Shown here: one piece after another, positions 11,823-22,258 of the stretch
Layout: every line of letters begins with the position of its first letter
Position numbering within the stretch: position 1 is the stretch's first letter
Origin: Heterobasidion occidentale
Taxonomy: Eukaryota > Basidiomycota > Agaricomycetes > Russulales > Bondarzewiaceae
DNA length: 64,000 nucleotides
Direction of reading: 5' to 3'
Assembly: GCA_039111635.1 (NCBI GenBank)
Contig: JBCAQO010000008.1
Span: 2,232,001-2,296,000, forward strand
Notes under the pieces: generated by a model
The model's input: only the letters and a program-made list of their open reading frames with translations
Told to the model about the DNA's origin: nothing
Database searches by the model: none
Translations under genes and position numbers: made by a program

Positions 11823-12842
11823 ATGGCATCTATCTTCGAGACGCTCTTGGTCAACGATCCTTCAACACCCGCGGAAAGATCACTCCCTTCTCCTCCGACC
11901 CCACGCTGCATGTCTGAGCATGATGCTGTCTACGACTTCCAGCCTATGTCAGCTGTTCAATCATGCGTCTGGGCTGTTGAGTTGGCTGTGGCTGGACTTC
12001 ATCTGCATGTCAGTAGGTGATTTGGGCGTCCTTCTCATGTATCGAAGAAAGGTTTGTCTGTGTCCACTCGACAAAGCAGCCCCCACTTACGCGCCTTCGG
12101 GACTTCAAAAGCGTTCTAACCCGATTCTTTATCGGTTGACATTAGCCGTCCTGACATCGTCCTCGATAGTTTACTTCTCAATGGCGTCACGATTTAGCTC
12201 TGAGCACACTGATTATATCGGCGCACAAGCCATTTCGGTCGGTAACTTCTTCTATGCCGTTGTCTTCGCAGATCATTAATCCATACACACAGTATACGCG
12301 CTATGCACAATGGTTCTTCAACGCACCCCTTGTCATCGTGACCTACTCTGTCCACGCAGGATGCCCCCTCACCGATAGCCTCGTTCCGCTGTTGATGGCC
12401 GATGCTGCTGTCGTACTCGGCCTATTTGGCACCCTTGCTCCTCATCAGTATAGATGGGCCTACTTTGTCATGAGTGTTTCAGCATTGTTTAATGTCTTGT
12501 TCGTGAAGATGCTGCTTAATGTTACTTTCTCTAAACTGACAGTCTGATTGCTATAGCGGCCATCTCCTGTCCAATACTGTCCACGGTGCACACTCCACCT
12601 CAACGTATCGGACACGAATGCAGCACGTTAAATCAATTTTTGCCCTAGCCTCTATATGGACCATATATCCCATCATCTGGGCTTTCTCAGAAGGTTGGGG
12701 TGTGACATCGACGGCAGATACAGCAATCTACTATGGTTTTGCGGATTTACTTAGCGGGCCTGTTTTCTTGGCGTATATTCTGTGGACACACGAGAACGAG
12801 CGCGTAGAACCCATTGAGTTTCCTCGAGATATCAAGGCGTAA
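11823..12842 (+). CDS. Opsin-related protein (YRO2/MRH1/HSP30 family) lacking the retinal lysine
   Basis: Seven-helix protein of the microbial-rhodopsin fold, the branch that in fungi is stress- or pH-associated rather than photoactive. Recognisable blocks are LSWLWLDFICMSVGDLGVLL (helix A), YRLTLAVLTSSSIVYFSMAS (B), RYAQWFFNAPLVIVTYSV (C), LLMADAAVVLGLFGTLAP (D), YFVMSVSALFNVLF (E), SIWTIYPIIWAFSEGWGV (F) and YYGFADLLSGPVFLAYILW (G). Against bacteriorhodopsin the Arg of RYADW is kept, the proton-acceptor Asp is Gln, the donor Asp is Thr, and the Schiff-base Lys in helix G is Gly. No retinal can be bound covalently. One needed intron appears very short (12238-12271). The N-terminal exon join (about 11823-11950) is uncertain. 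The stop is TAA at 12840-12842. Confidence 0.78.
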
Positions 12843-13068
12843 TGGACATCTCTACCTTACTGTAAATCCGTTCACATCAGTTCTGAAAGCTTGACTCATA
12901 CGCTCCTTTAACGCGACGATTTCTGCCAATTATATCCAGTTTAAAATCCTGATGGTGACGTATGTCAGACATCTGTTCTATGTAGCGCTGCCTATTGGTG
13001 TGCTGCGGCCTGTTGCAACTTGTTCAAAAAACGTACCAACAGGAAAGCCTCGATGTGCAATGCGGAGA

Positions 13069-16000
13069 TCATTCTTCAAACCCACCCATCGCTTTCACAC
13101 CCTCTGCCAAGCGCTTGTACTCACGTAAAAGCTCTCTGACTTCAGATACCTTGAGATCGTCCTCAGAACACTCCAGGAATCGTCTATTCGGCGGGGCTAG
13201 CCTCATTCCAATGGGCGAGTGGGGTCGAGATGAAATTGGCGTATCAAACCGGTTGGATGTGGGCGGGGCTGGTAGAAGCGATGACCGTCGTGAGGCCGAC
13301 GGAGATCCCTAAAATTGACAACAATCAAATGAGCATTGTGTGGAGTTACGTGGAAGCAAAGGTATACGCACCATGGTTAGTTGTGCACCTGACAGTCTCG
13401 AAAGCCCTGGCATACTGGCAAGCCGATCAGACAATGTTTTCCTCGCCTTGATGTTCCTCCTGCGATGCTTCTTGCCCATCATGCTCTCAAAACTTTTTAT
13501 ACTTCTTGTATCTTGTCCTTCCTCCTCGTCTACCTCCTCGTCTTCTTCGTCTTCGTCTTCCTCACTTTCAGCCTCCTCACTCTCCTCTGCGTCGGATAGG
13601 AATGCGGAGCGCACCGATCCAGGTCTAGACGCTACTTCCACCATCATCTGCCCGGATTCCTCAACAGCAGCTGTGCTATTGATCGATTTGGCGCGCTCAC
13701 GACCTGGCAGTGATGCTGCAAGGCTCGCGATGGAGAAACCACTCTCACGACGGAGTAAACCGAAACCAGGGCGTGCAACGTTCCACGGTGCGGAATCCTG
13801 ATCAATCACGGATGCGACAGCTTGTTGAGCGTCCACTGTGCCTGGAAGCAGCGCGCGGAGGACACCGAAGGAAGAATCGACTACGCCAGAGATCACTTTG
13901 TTTGCTGAACCAGCGATGGCGTCGACTTGCTGCTCGACGCGGCCACGAAGGCGCGCGGGGACACCTTGCGGTGAAGTAGGTGACTGAGTGCCTAGAGCAA
14001 CACGGGTGACAGGAATGGGAGTGAGGTCAGCAGTGCTGCAAACATGTCGTTAGCTAGAATTCTGTTGTGGGGCTTGATAGACATTTACCTCATAACCTTC
14101 TTCTCGCTTTCGCCTAGGCCTAACGCCTTCAAGTCGACGTTCTCCAGGAAATCAGCGACTGCCATGATGTTGACGATGCAGTAACTTTCCTCCCCGCCGA
14201 ACCTTTGATTCCGAAACCTTTGCGTAAACAGAAGGTGCGAGACGAGGTGTTGAGGGTTCGACTTTACTACTGCATAGATCATCAAGGGAAGGATAAGGTC
14301 GCCGGAGACTGGTGTTGGAGAAGGTGGTGGGGAGATCGTGAGGCGAGGTGATGAGGGTCGAGGATCGAGCAAGGATATCGGAAGCGTTGATGGTGAACTC
14401 TGCACATCAGGTGTTGTCGTTTCATTGGAGATCGGGGACGGAATGCGCATGGCAAGGTCAGATTCAGGGGAAACAACTATTGGTGGCGGCGTGTCCATTC
14501 CTGTCATCAAGAGGGTAGTTTCGGGGACGTCAGATATATGCTCGGATCCGGAGGATGGGTCATCGTTCGCCGTGCTTCCAGAGGTTGCTCTTGGTGTTTT
14601 CTGATGTTCAAGTTCGGCTTCAGATTTCAAACGTATCGGTGGTAACCGCGACAGGCCATCTTTACGGGAATGTTATGATAGGACAAATGAACAATGAACA
14701 GTGTGTTCGTCAATTTATGCACGCACCAACCAGGATCTTATGGGCGGCAACGAGTATCGCTGCCTTGTCTGCAGGGCACCTACAAGCAGACTCTTCAAGT
14801 TGAGACAACGCTGCAAATTCAATTTATCAGGTGCAGTCAACAGGGTTTTTAGACCGTCCTCACTTTCGCCACATCCCTTCAAAACGAGTTGCACGTCGGA
14901 GCTGGACGAGCCTACGTCAACACCCAGGTGTTCCAGGCCTAAATCAAGCATGTTGAGTGCAGCTACGCGACTCGAGAGCGCCTCATCATGTGATGCATCA
15001 TCTGAAGTAGGTTGCAGATACAGCCTTCGAATGCATCTTCAGTCTCAAGCCACAGAAGATAGAATATCATGACAGACCTATCGTAAAACAAAGAGCACAT
15101 CACACGTTCCACAGCCTCCAGAATTTCTCTGATCCACACCTCATCAGTATAATTTGTGTTTGCCTTCTTCTCTTGTTCGGCCTCAAAAGATTCGTTTCTC
15201 GGTCGGGCGGTAGTGGGACTCTTTGCGGTATGCAACTCCTCTTCTAAAATATCGTAGAAATCTTGGAACTGCTGCGAGAGCTCCTCTGGGGTCTCCTTCG
15301 GTGGATCTATGATGTACACAGGTGACGGTGGAGAGCTGCCCTCATTGTGTGAGAATGGGCCCTTTGACTGTAGCAGGCCTTTTGTGAAGGGATAGAGGCC
15401 AGCTGTGAATTCATTCACACGGTCGACGACCCATGGAGGTGCACCGGACATCGAAAGCGTCTCCTTAATCTCAGCCTTCAGTGCCCTGTTGGTGTGTTTA
15501 GTGACATCCTTCCTGACGATACGTCTGTCGATCGAAAATGCGTTCACATCAATCGCATGTTCGGTTTCAGGCAAGGAGGTGGCGGGTGTTGGCGAAGGCG
15601 TGGAAGGTGTAGAGGATTTACCAAATAGCGAAGCAAACGATGTGGACAGTCGAGATGAAGTCGCTTGCGATGATACCGAGCGCTGCGCGGTCCGAGGGGG
15701 AAGCGGCGGTTTAGTCGTGATATGCGGGAGAAGTGGGAGTGTCGAGGTGTGCGAGGTCAAGGTAAATGTGGGGTATGTTTGCGAAAATGGAGAGGATGAG
15801 ATGGGAGGTAAAGGGGGTAAGGAAGCAAGAGCAGAAGCTCGAGTGGATGCTACGAGTAAAGCCTCAAAGGGCTTGGAGCCTGGTCGAAGAGAAGATCGTA
15901 GAGTCAGTGTTTGGCTATGAGATTGATCAGTCCATTGCAGCAATGAAGCCTAGAGATTCCTACTCGACGAGAACCCCTCTGAGTCCAGATAGAGTCACCA

Positions 16001-16620
16001 TAGATGCGTTATTCCGAGAAGCCCCATCGCACAGCGCGATGTGATCCTTCATGAAATCGGCCGTGATGTCTTCGTGTGATCCTGGTTCTAAAGGAAGCAA
16101 CAATGTCGCCTAGACACAAATGAATACATGCTAGAGAATGCCAGTCGGTTCCTCGCACCTTGCCTGTCGTAAGCGCAGTCCATATATCGCTCCACTCTGG
16201 ACTATGATCATGCTCCCCGACAAGCTTCTCTAAGATCTCCCAGCCCACGCTGCCAGTGTCTAACCCGACTGATTGTGCTCCTGCCTTCAAGTTCATGAGC
16301 TGGAGTTTACTTGTTGCCCCACCGTTTTGCTGTTGCGGCGAAACGGTCACGGACGATTGCAATATTGTCCCAGTCGTAGCTGCTGCTGTACGATGCCGTG
16401 GAGTGTATGGCACATAACGAGGAGCAGTAGACACGCTGTGCACCTCTGTCGAACCAGTCGTATTCACTGCCGTGCTGGAGGGTGTAGGTGATAGAAGAGG
16501 ATGCGCAGTAAGGGGCTCGCGGGTCAGTGATGGAGAGGGCGACGATGCTCGTTGAAGCTGGGAGCCATGAACACGACCAATGGAGCCTGATGGAAACAGT
16601 GTATCATGTTTCTCTGCCAT
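13069..16620 (-). CDS. VPS9-domain protein, probable Rab5-family guanine nucleotide exchange factor
   Basis: Expected to activate Rab5-type GTPases (Vps21/Ypt5) in endosomal and vacuolar traffic. Start MAEKHDTLFPSG at 16620 (an ATG nine nt upstream is possible). A Ser/Pro-rich N-terminus is followed by LQLMNLKAGAQSVGLD, TLSGLRGVLV and LTLRSSLRPGSKPFEALL, joined by an intron with donor GTAGGA. Next is the helical bundle (SLSMSGAPPWVVDRVNEF, FQDFYDILEEEL), then the VPS9 core: LNLQRCLNLKSLLVGAL, DGLSRLPPIRLKSE, LILPLMIYAVVKSNPQHLV and ESYCIVNIMAVADFLENVD. The C-terminal part has a long acidic run (EESEEAESEEDEDEEDEEVD) and ends VSEVRELLREYKRLAEGVKA with TGA at 13069-13071. It looks intact. It resembles fungal Muk1/Vps9-type GEFs; no CUE domain is seen. 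Confidence 0.85.
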
Positions 16621-17100
16621 CAGACACACCGGCCTATGCTTTCAATCAGAATGCAGTAGTGGTGCGAGTACCGACGAGTATAGCAATTGGCCTTCGCAAC
16701 CAGCCTGATCCTGCCAATAACATTCGTTCGTTAGTTTGGGGAGAGACGGTTGTTCTACTGCTAACCTTGCAGGTCGGAAGAGCGCCGACTAAATGAAGCG
16801 ATGATAGTTGGGGGCAAGATGGGGAAGGTGGGGAACGCGCCTCGCGCCACACTTCTCTCAGCGCTACCGTGATCACACTATTCCATGGACTTCATCAAAC
16901 CCATATGAATAAGCAAACACAGCTCAAACCAACTCAGACCGTAGGCCTCATCATCGCTGTTCCTGCTGTTCTATCTATATCGTGGCGATTTTAAATCAGT
17001 TAGAAACCTCACTTCAGGAAAGGGATCGTGTTTCAAGCCAGAGGTGGCTGCGTTCTGGCTACAAACACCTCATCTCATCGTATCCTCTGCTCCCGAACGG

Positions 17101-18002
17101 ATGGCATCAACATCTCGGCGATGGGACGCGTTGAGACAGCGCGAGTTTGCTCAGTATGTGTTGGAAGAGAAAGGCAGCTACTTCCCGAGGTATCTCTCCT
17201 CCTTTCGGCACGAAACTATGATAAAGAGATTTGGCCAGTTTATCAGAAATGAGGAAGAGTGAACCAGTCACTCTGGCCACTGTCAAGCAACAGATCACAG
17301 ACCTCAAGAATCGGCATAACAGGGAGCTCCAGAATTTGTACAAGCATCAAGCGGATCAATATCTTGATGAAGCGCTTGATCGGTACCTCCAGTATGATGA
17401 TGATCTTGCCCTCCCAGCATCGCAACAGACATCCCGTATGGACTTTGATGATCCTGCGGCAATATTGGGGGCGAGTGGATTCTGTCATCTCTCAATCAAA
17501 CGTTTCATTCATTTCCATCTAGAGATTATACAAGCTCTCGCGGAAGGTGACTCTCAGCGGACTCAACAACGAACTGAGCCAGATACGTGACGCTCAGGTG
17601 AAGGCATTGGCACCTTTGTACAAACAGAAGGCGGAGCTAGAGAACAAAGAAGAGGCTGCGCGCCGTCAACAACTTGCTATGTTTCCGCGGTCGGTTGACG
17701 AGTATCGGAGGATCACAAGCAAGGACGCCCAAGTGCGAATTGCGAGGTTCCTAGCTGCAGACCACGCTCAGCAGAACAAGATGTTAGATGAGTACAATTG
17801 GGTTTGGAGACAAGTCCAGCCACTTCTGGATGTGTACAAGTCGGACGTGAGTTCTCCGTGTCTGCACAACTCACCAGATTATTATCTCACTCAGCTCGAC
17901 TTCTTTATTTGGCAGTCTAGCTTCAAGCTAGACATAGACAGAACCAAAGATGTCGAAGTAGTCGACCCAAGACGCAGATTCTCTGCAATGCAAAACCGTT
18001 AG
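17101..18002 (+). CDS. Hypothetical coiled-coil protein
   Basis: Exons in order: MASTSRRWDALRQREFAQYV (17101 on), TVKQQITDLKNRHNRELQNL with DEALDRYLQYDDDLALP, and after an intron TLSGLNNELSQIRDAQVKAL, YKQKAELENKEEAARRQQLA and AADHAQQNKMLDEYNWVWRQ. A last intron (about 17848-17914) leads to SSFKLDIDRTKDVEVV and the stop TAG at 18000-18002. The middle is strongly helical and charged. About 230 residues. I do not recognise the family. It is divergent from the VPS9 gene, with about 480 nt between the two starts. Confidence 0.55.
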
Positions 18003-18977
18003 TGGAATTGTAGCAACGAACCTTAAGGGATAAGAACGAGTCCCTTGCATATGGGTAGGAGGGTTCTCGACATCATTACATGTACTTACTGTTTCGTCAG
18101 ATGCTGTAGTTGGATTGATCGGCTTGAGGTCGTCGTGATGGTGAGCGAACTCTCAATAATGCACAAGATACATCAAGGGGTGCTCTGCCATGGTACAGCC
18201 TGCCCCTAGATGGCCCTTCTTTCACTGGTACTCATCACCGCCAATGATAATCAAGCTGTATCAAGTTGCATCGTCTTCCATGTCCTTCCCGCTCATAAGG
18301 CACCAAATATCTTTGCTTTCGAATATGAGGCTTGAACTCGTGATTATAATCTCAGGTACCCACCTGCATAAGTTGTTGAGCCGTAGTCAAGCCTGCCGAA
18401 AAATGCATCGCCCATGCAACTTCCGTCCTTGTGTGAAATCAGATGTGGCGCTGAGACGGAGAATCCGGTTGTTTCCACCTCCTTGCTCACACGTATTCAA
18501 CCACGATGGAACTGCTATGCAGATTCACCGGATATCTTTTGTTTCACGCGCTGCCTGTTGGTTTGTCTGAAACTTGAAACACGGTCTGTCACCGCACCTG
18601 GGCGGTCAGAACCTTCCTGCCACAATACGTCTTTGATCAGATGTCCTTGCATCAATCCCAGCTCAGCAATGGCAAGCGACTTGCCTCCGCTCCGTCCATC
18701 ATCGGTATCACGATCCACGACTACAATCGTGATCTGTGCAACCGCGGCGGTGCTCGGACACGGCGTGATGCACGGCGATACCGTTTCATGCACAGTGTAT
18801 CCTGCTGTCCCCCACTCCTCGCCCCTCTGCCTTTCTATATAATCCTTCCCCTTCGAAACCAGCCACGGTATCCAGCCGGCCACGTTGCAAATTCGACCAT
18901 TCGGGCACCCGGGGACGCCTTGCTTGTCCTATAATTCGGTCCAGACCCAAGCCGCAGCGAGACTATAAGAAGTCGCT
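18003..18977. other. Intergenic, no gene supported
   Basis: Short overlapping frames on both strands, without motifs or credible splice joins. Confidence 0.4.
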
Positions 18978-19540
18978 ATGTTCACTACGAGAAACTACCT
19001 TGCAGTTTACGCCCCCATGAATGGACGAACCCAGATAAATATCATGGTGAGATCCTCTGTTTCCGTGACTTTCCTGGATTTTGACATGTCAACATGTGTC
19101 ATAGCCAGCTGCGGACGTCCCCCGAGCCGTCGCGACCTTACTTCAGACGACGAAGCGGCTGCAGGAGATGTTGGAGCTGTGGTCCACATATCAAGCAAAC
19201 GAGTCGCAAGTGAGCGACGTGTATGTCCACGTCGGGACAGAGTTCAATGCTACGGTCACTGCATTTGCGTACTATTCTATCGATATGAGGTACGTCACCA
19301 TCTTCTCACAAATTCAACTGAAGATTGATTTTATTTTTCACTGGCAGCGAGCTTTACTACATTCCACAGGAGCTACGCGGCGTACTCGAGAATTGTTTAA
19401 GCGAAGATGCCTCGCCGCAGGTGCTCGCAAAGTATATGCCCCAGGTGCGACAGATCCTGTTCAACCTGCTGCAAGGGCTACGTAACAAGCAGCCTGCATA
19501 TTGGAGGGCTGTGGGAGGCAACCAAGTGATTGTCCCATAA
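18978..19540 (+). CDS. Short protein resembling the Bud6/AIP3 N-terminal module
   Basis: Three exons: MFTTRNYLAVYAPMNG to about 19046; then PAADVPRAVATLLQTTKRLQ and EMLELWSTYQANESQVSDVY up to the donor near 19290; then SELYYIPQELRGVLENCLSE and SPQVLAKYMPQVRQILFNLL to TAA at 19538-19540. The order VATLL-TK-LQ...LWS, VSDVYVHVGTEFNA, P-ELR-VLE-CLSEDASPQVL, MP-VR-IL-NLL-GL--KQ matches what I recall of the N-terminal helical domain of the actin and formin cofactor Bud6/AIP3. Only about 150 residues are present. The long Bud6 coiled-coil core is absent, and the next gene (19969) is unrelated. Either a separate small family using this module or a truncated gene. Domain assignment comes from memory and is moderate. 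Confidence 0.55.
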
Positions 19541-19968
19541 GCCAATGGTTGACTTGGTGTCACGTAGAAGGAGAAAAGTACAGCATGCTGCAACCAATGG
19601 CTAGTAGTAATGTCTACTATGACGAGTAATGTTTTTTTAGAGCACTGCTTGTAGAGTAATGTATCTGACCTTAGGCTTTAGACTGTAGAAGGACTTGTGT
19701 ATTTATTTCGTCTTTTTATTATGGAATCTTGTTGTGCTTGTCGACATGCTGTTTCCAACTTTCTCTGCTACTTTTCATCCCACTCGCTCCTCGGTCGTAC
19801 AGGACACACGCATTCTCTAAGACAATCTAGAACGATAGTAGGTATTCGACCCAAGGAACCTCTCTATTCGGTAACGTGACATGCCGCTGCCGGACCTCGC
19901 CGGTAGTGCAATGTTGCGAGTCACGACTATCACGACTATTATCCAGGATCCTCTAACTGATATGCAGC

Positions 19969-21893
19969 ATGTTAGACTCGACATACGCATCGTCTCCTAA
20001 GACACTGACACCAGATACCCGAGTAAAAAAGGAACGTAGTATTTCGCCCCCGTACACGCCACAACGGAAACTGGTAACATCAGGCTCAAAATTCTACTCC
20101 GACATACCTATCAATTGCCGCAAGTCATACCCAGGCTACAAGGGCCACCGGGAATCATGGGCGAAGCGCGAGGTCAAAGCGCTTGAGAACAGGGGTTTGA
20201 CCATTGTTCGCCAATTTTTTAGGTGCGCATCTCGTTGACTGCCATCTACCCACTCACACCCACACAATGTCACAACAGAGACGACGGGATGGTCATTGAC
20301 TGGTGTGTACCGAATCATGTCTGGGTCATAAAATACATTGTTTAATCAAAGCACCTCTAGGGAGAGCACGAAGTCAGTGTGGAACGACACATTGGAACCT
20401 GATCAGTACGATCTAGCCAGCACTATCCAACGTGCACATGCGATGAATCACAACGAGTACCTCTCCACCCTCTCTCAAAAACGAAAGCGATCATTGAATT
20501 CTCCTCCTCAGCCGCTTAGGCGATCCCTTCCTCCTTCCCAGCCTGCCATAAGCGAAACTTCAAGACAGCCTATTCCTATGGCTAGTCCACTACAACCGCG
20601 TGCGTTGCCTCCAGATTCCGTGGTATGGTTCGGGAACGGGCCACCGCTAGATTCACAGAGGTATACGAGGCCCATGAGGAGCGAACTATCCGCATCTCCA
20701 ACTCGACCGATGCGGACAACTGGGTCGCCATCTTCCCTGCCACAGCCTTCGCAATCTACGATGTTGCCGAGCGCTTACCGTGAAAAGGGTCTTTCTCGTG
20801 TCCAGTCGATTCGAGATGCTCTTGCAGTTGTACAGTCCCCAGATCACTTCGAAGAGAGAGTGCCATACACGAGCAGCTTACCAACACCTGCACTTAGCGT
20901 GTCTCCACCAACCGTTGTCAGCGATCTTTCCCGAAAGGCAGGGTCGCACTTTGAACAGCCGACCTTTAATCCAGGAGAGGATGAGAGATCGCCCCACAAG
21001 TCGACGACATCCTCGCAATCTCGACTGGACGTCCTCGACAATGACACTCAAACTGAGACACGGATGTTGGTGAATAGCCATCCTAGCGTGGCTCAGAACA
21101 CTCCACACATATCCCCCGTACCTCAGACTTCCTCACTTCCTATCATATCCCTTGGGTCGTATCAGCAGCCATGTAACGATTATGGTTTCTCCGAAGATTG
21201 GCCCGAAGATGAAAAAGAAATTGCAAGGTTAGAGACCGCCGCAGTGGAATTTCTGAGAACGTGCGTGAACTGCATAAATGTCTCATCCAATGTTCATGTC
21301 TCGTGCGTTCAGCTATATTATCGAATACGAGAAAGATCGCTCGAGCCTCGCAAGTGCATACTCGCGCGATGCGACCTTCACATATCGACATACAAGGGCC
21401 CCCAAGTCCTTCACGCGAGACACAAGACATGCACCATCAGAAGGGACCCAGCCTCCTTCCGGTGAGTTTTGTGCTAGCTACGCTTTCTGGTCCCTATCGA
21501 AGAAACCTGTATCAACTCATTTATAGAAATTTCATCTCCAATTCGACTAAGACAAACTCGCCTCGAGGTCGTTTTAGGACTTCTCGCTCTAGAGTCGCAC
21601 AAGTTTTCCTCTTCATCACCCATCACTGTCGATCATAGTGTCATCTATCTTGGAAAGCGAATGGGTGTTCTACTTGTAGCTCACTGCTCGTTTGGAACCA
21701 CGGATGCGCCTTCCCAGCCTGTTAGGCATATCACGATGAACTTTGTGCTTCGAGAGAAAGTGTACGAGGAAGGGTATGTTGTGATTAGTCGTTGATACAA
21801 GGATTAAACCTGATACTCTCTTCTAGTTCAACGGATAGGCTGTGGCCCCTTGTCGCAGTGGCCCATCAAATGATGGAATGGGACTTGGTATAA
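19969..21893 (+). CDS. Protein with disordered middle and C-terminal NTF2-like domain
   Basis: Starts MLDSTYASSPKTLTPDTRVK. A short basic block (SYPGYKGHRESWAKREVKAL, then TIVRQFFRDDGMVIDW across an intron at about 20223-20281) is followed by some 260 Ser/Pro-rich residues (about 20345-21150). The C-terminus reads IARLETAAVEFLRTYIIEYE, then after an intron KDRSSLASAYSRDATFTYRH, SPITVDHSVIYLGKRMGVLL, HITMNFVLREKVYEE and LWPLVAVAHQMMEWDLV, with TAA at 21891-21893. The pattern of an FLRTYI..YEKDRSSLASAYS helix followed by FVLRE and WPLVAVAHQM strands resembles the NTF2-like domain of Mex67/NXF1 mRNA-export receptors. No leucine-rich repeat region is present, so it is not Mex67 itself. Role unknown, possibly nuclear transport. 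Confidence 0.6.
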
Positions 21894-22258
21894 TTTGATT
21901 CGCTCAAAGCGAAGATCAATTATCATCTCCGATGGCCCTTGTATTATTTAGTAGTGTTGTACTCGTGTATTGCATCGTCTCCACATCCCTGCACCTTGTT
22001 TCATGGAAGCGTCTTGCGCGACATATATCATCTGTATGATTTTTCGGTAGTAAAGCTCAGCAGTCAGTGTATGCTTTGGTGGCGAACAATGCGAACTTCA
22101 TTATGACCACGTGTACGTTTGTTACAGTAGGATTAGACGCTGTAGCCAAACAACGCGTTCACAACTCGTTCACACCGCTTGTGGCTACTATATCTCATCA
22201 TTCGCATCTTCCGGCTTTTCACCTTCTATATTAGCCTCTTATTGTCAGGTTTTGCTTC

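Noticed and set aside
13340..13801. Ser-rich 153-codon plus-strand frame
   Set aside because: Antisense of the acidic Glu/Asp run of the VPS9 gene; the Ser run is the complement of the GAA/GAG/GAC codons.
14963..16620. Splitting the VPS9 gene into two genes at the stop near 15960
   Set aside because: A good GTAGGA donor and CATAG acceptor remove the stop and join GLRGVLV to LTLRSSLRPG in frame, giving a continuous conserved protein.
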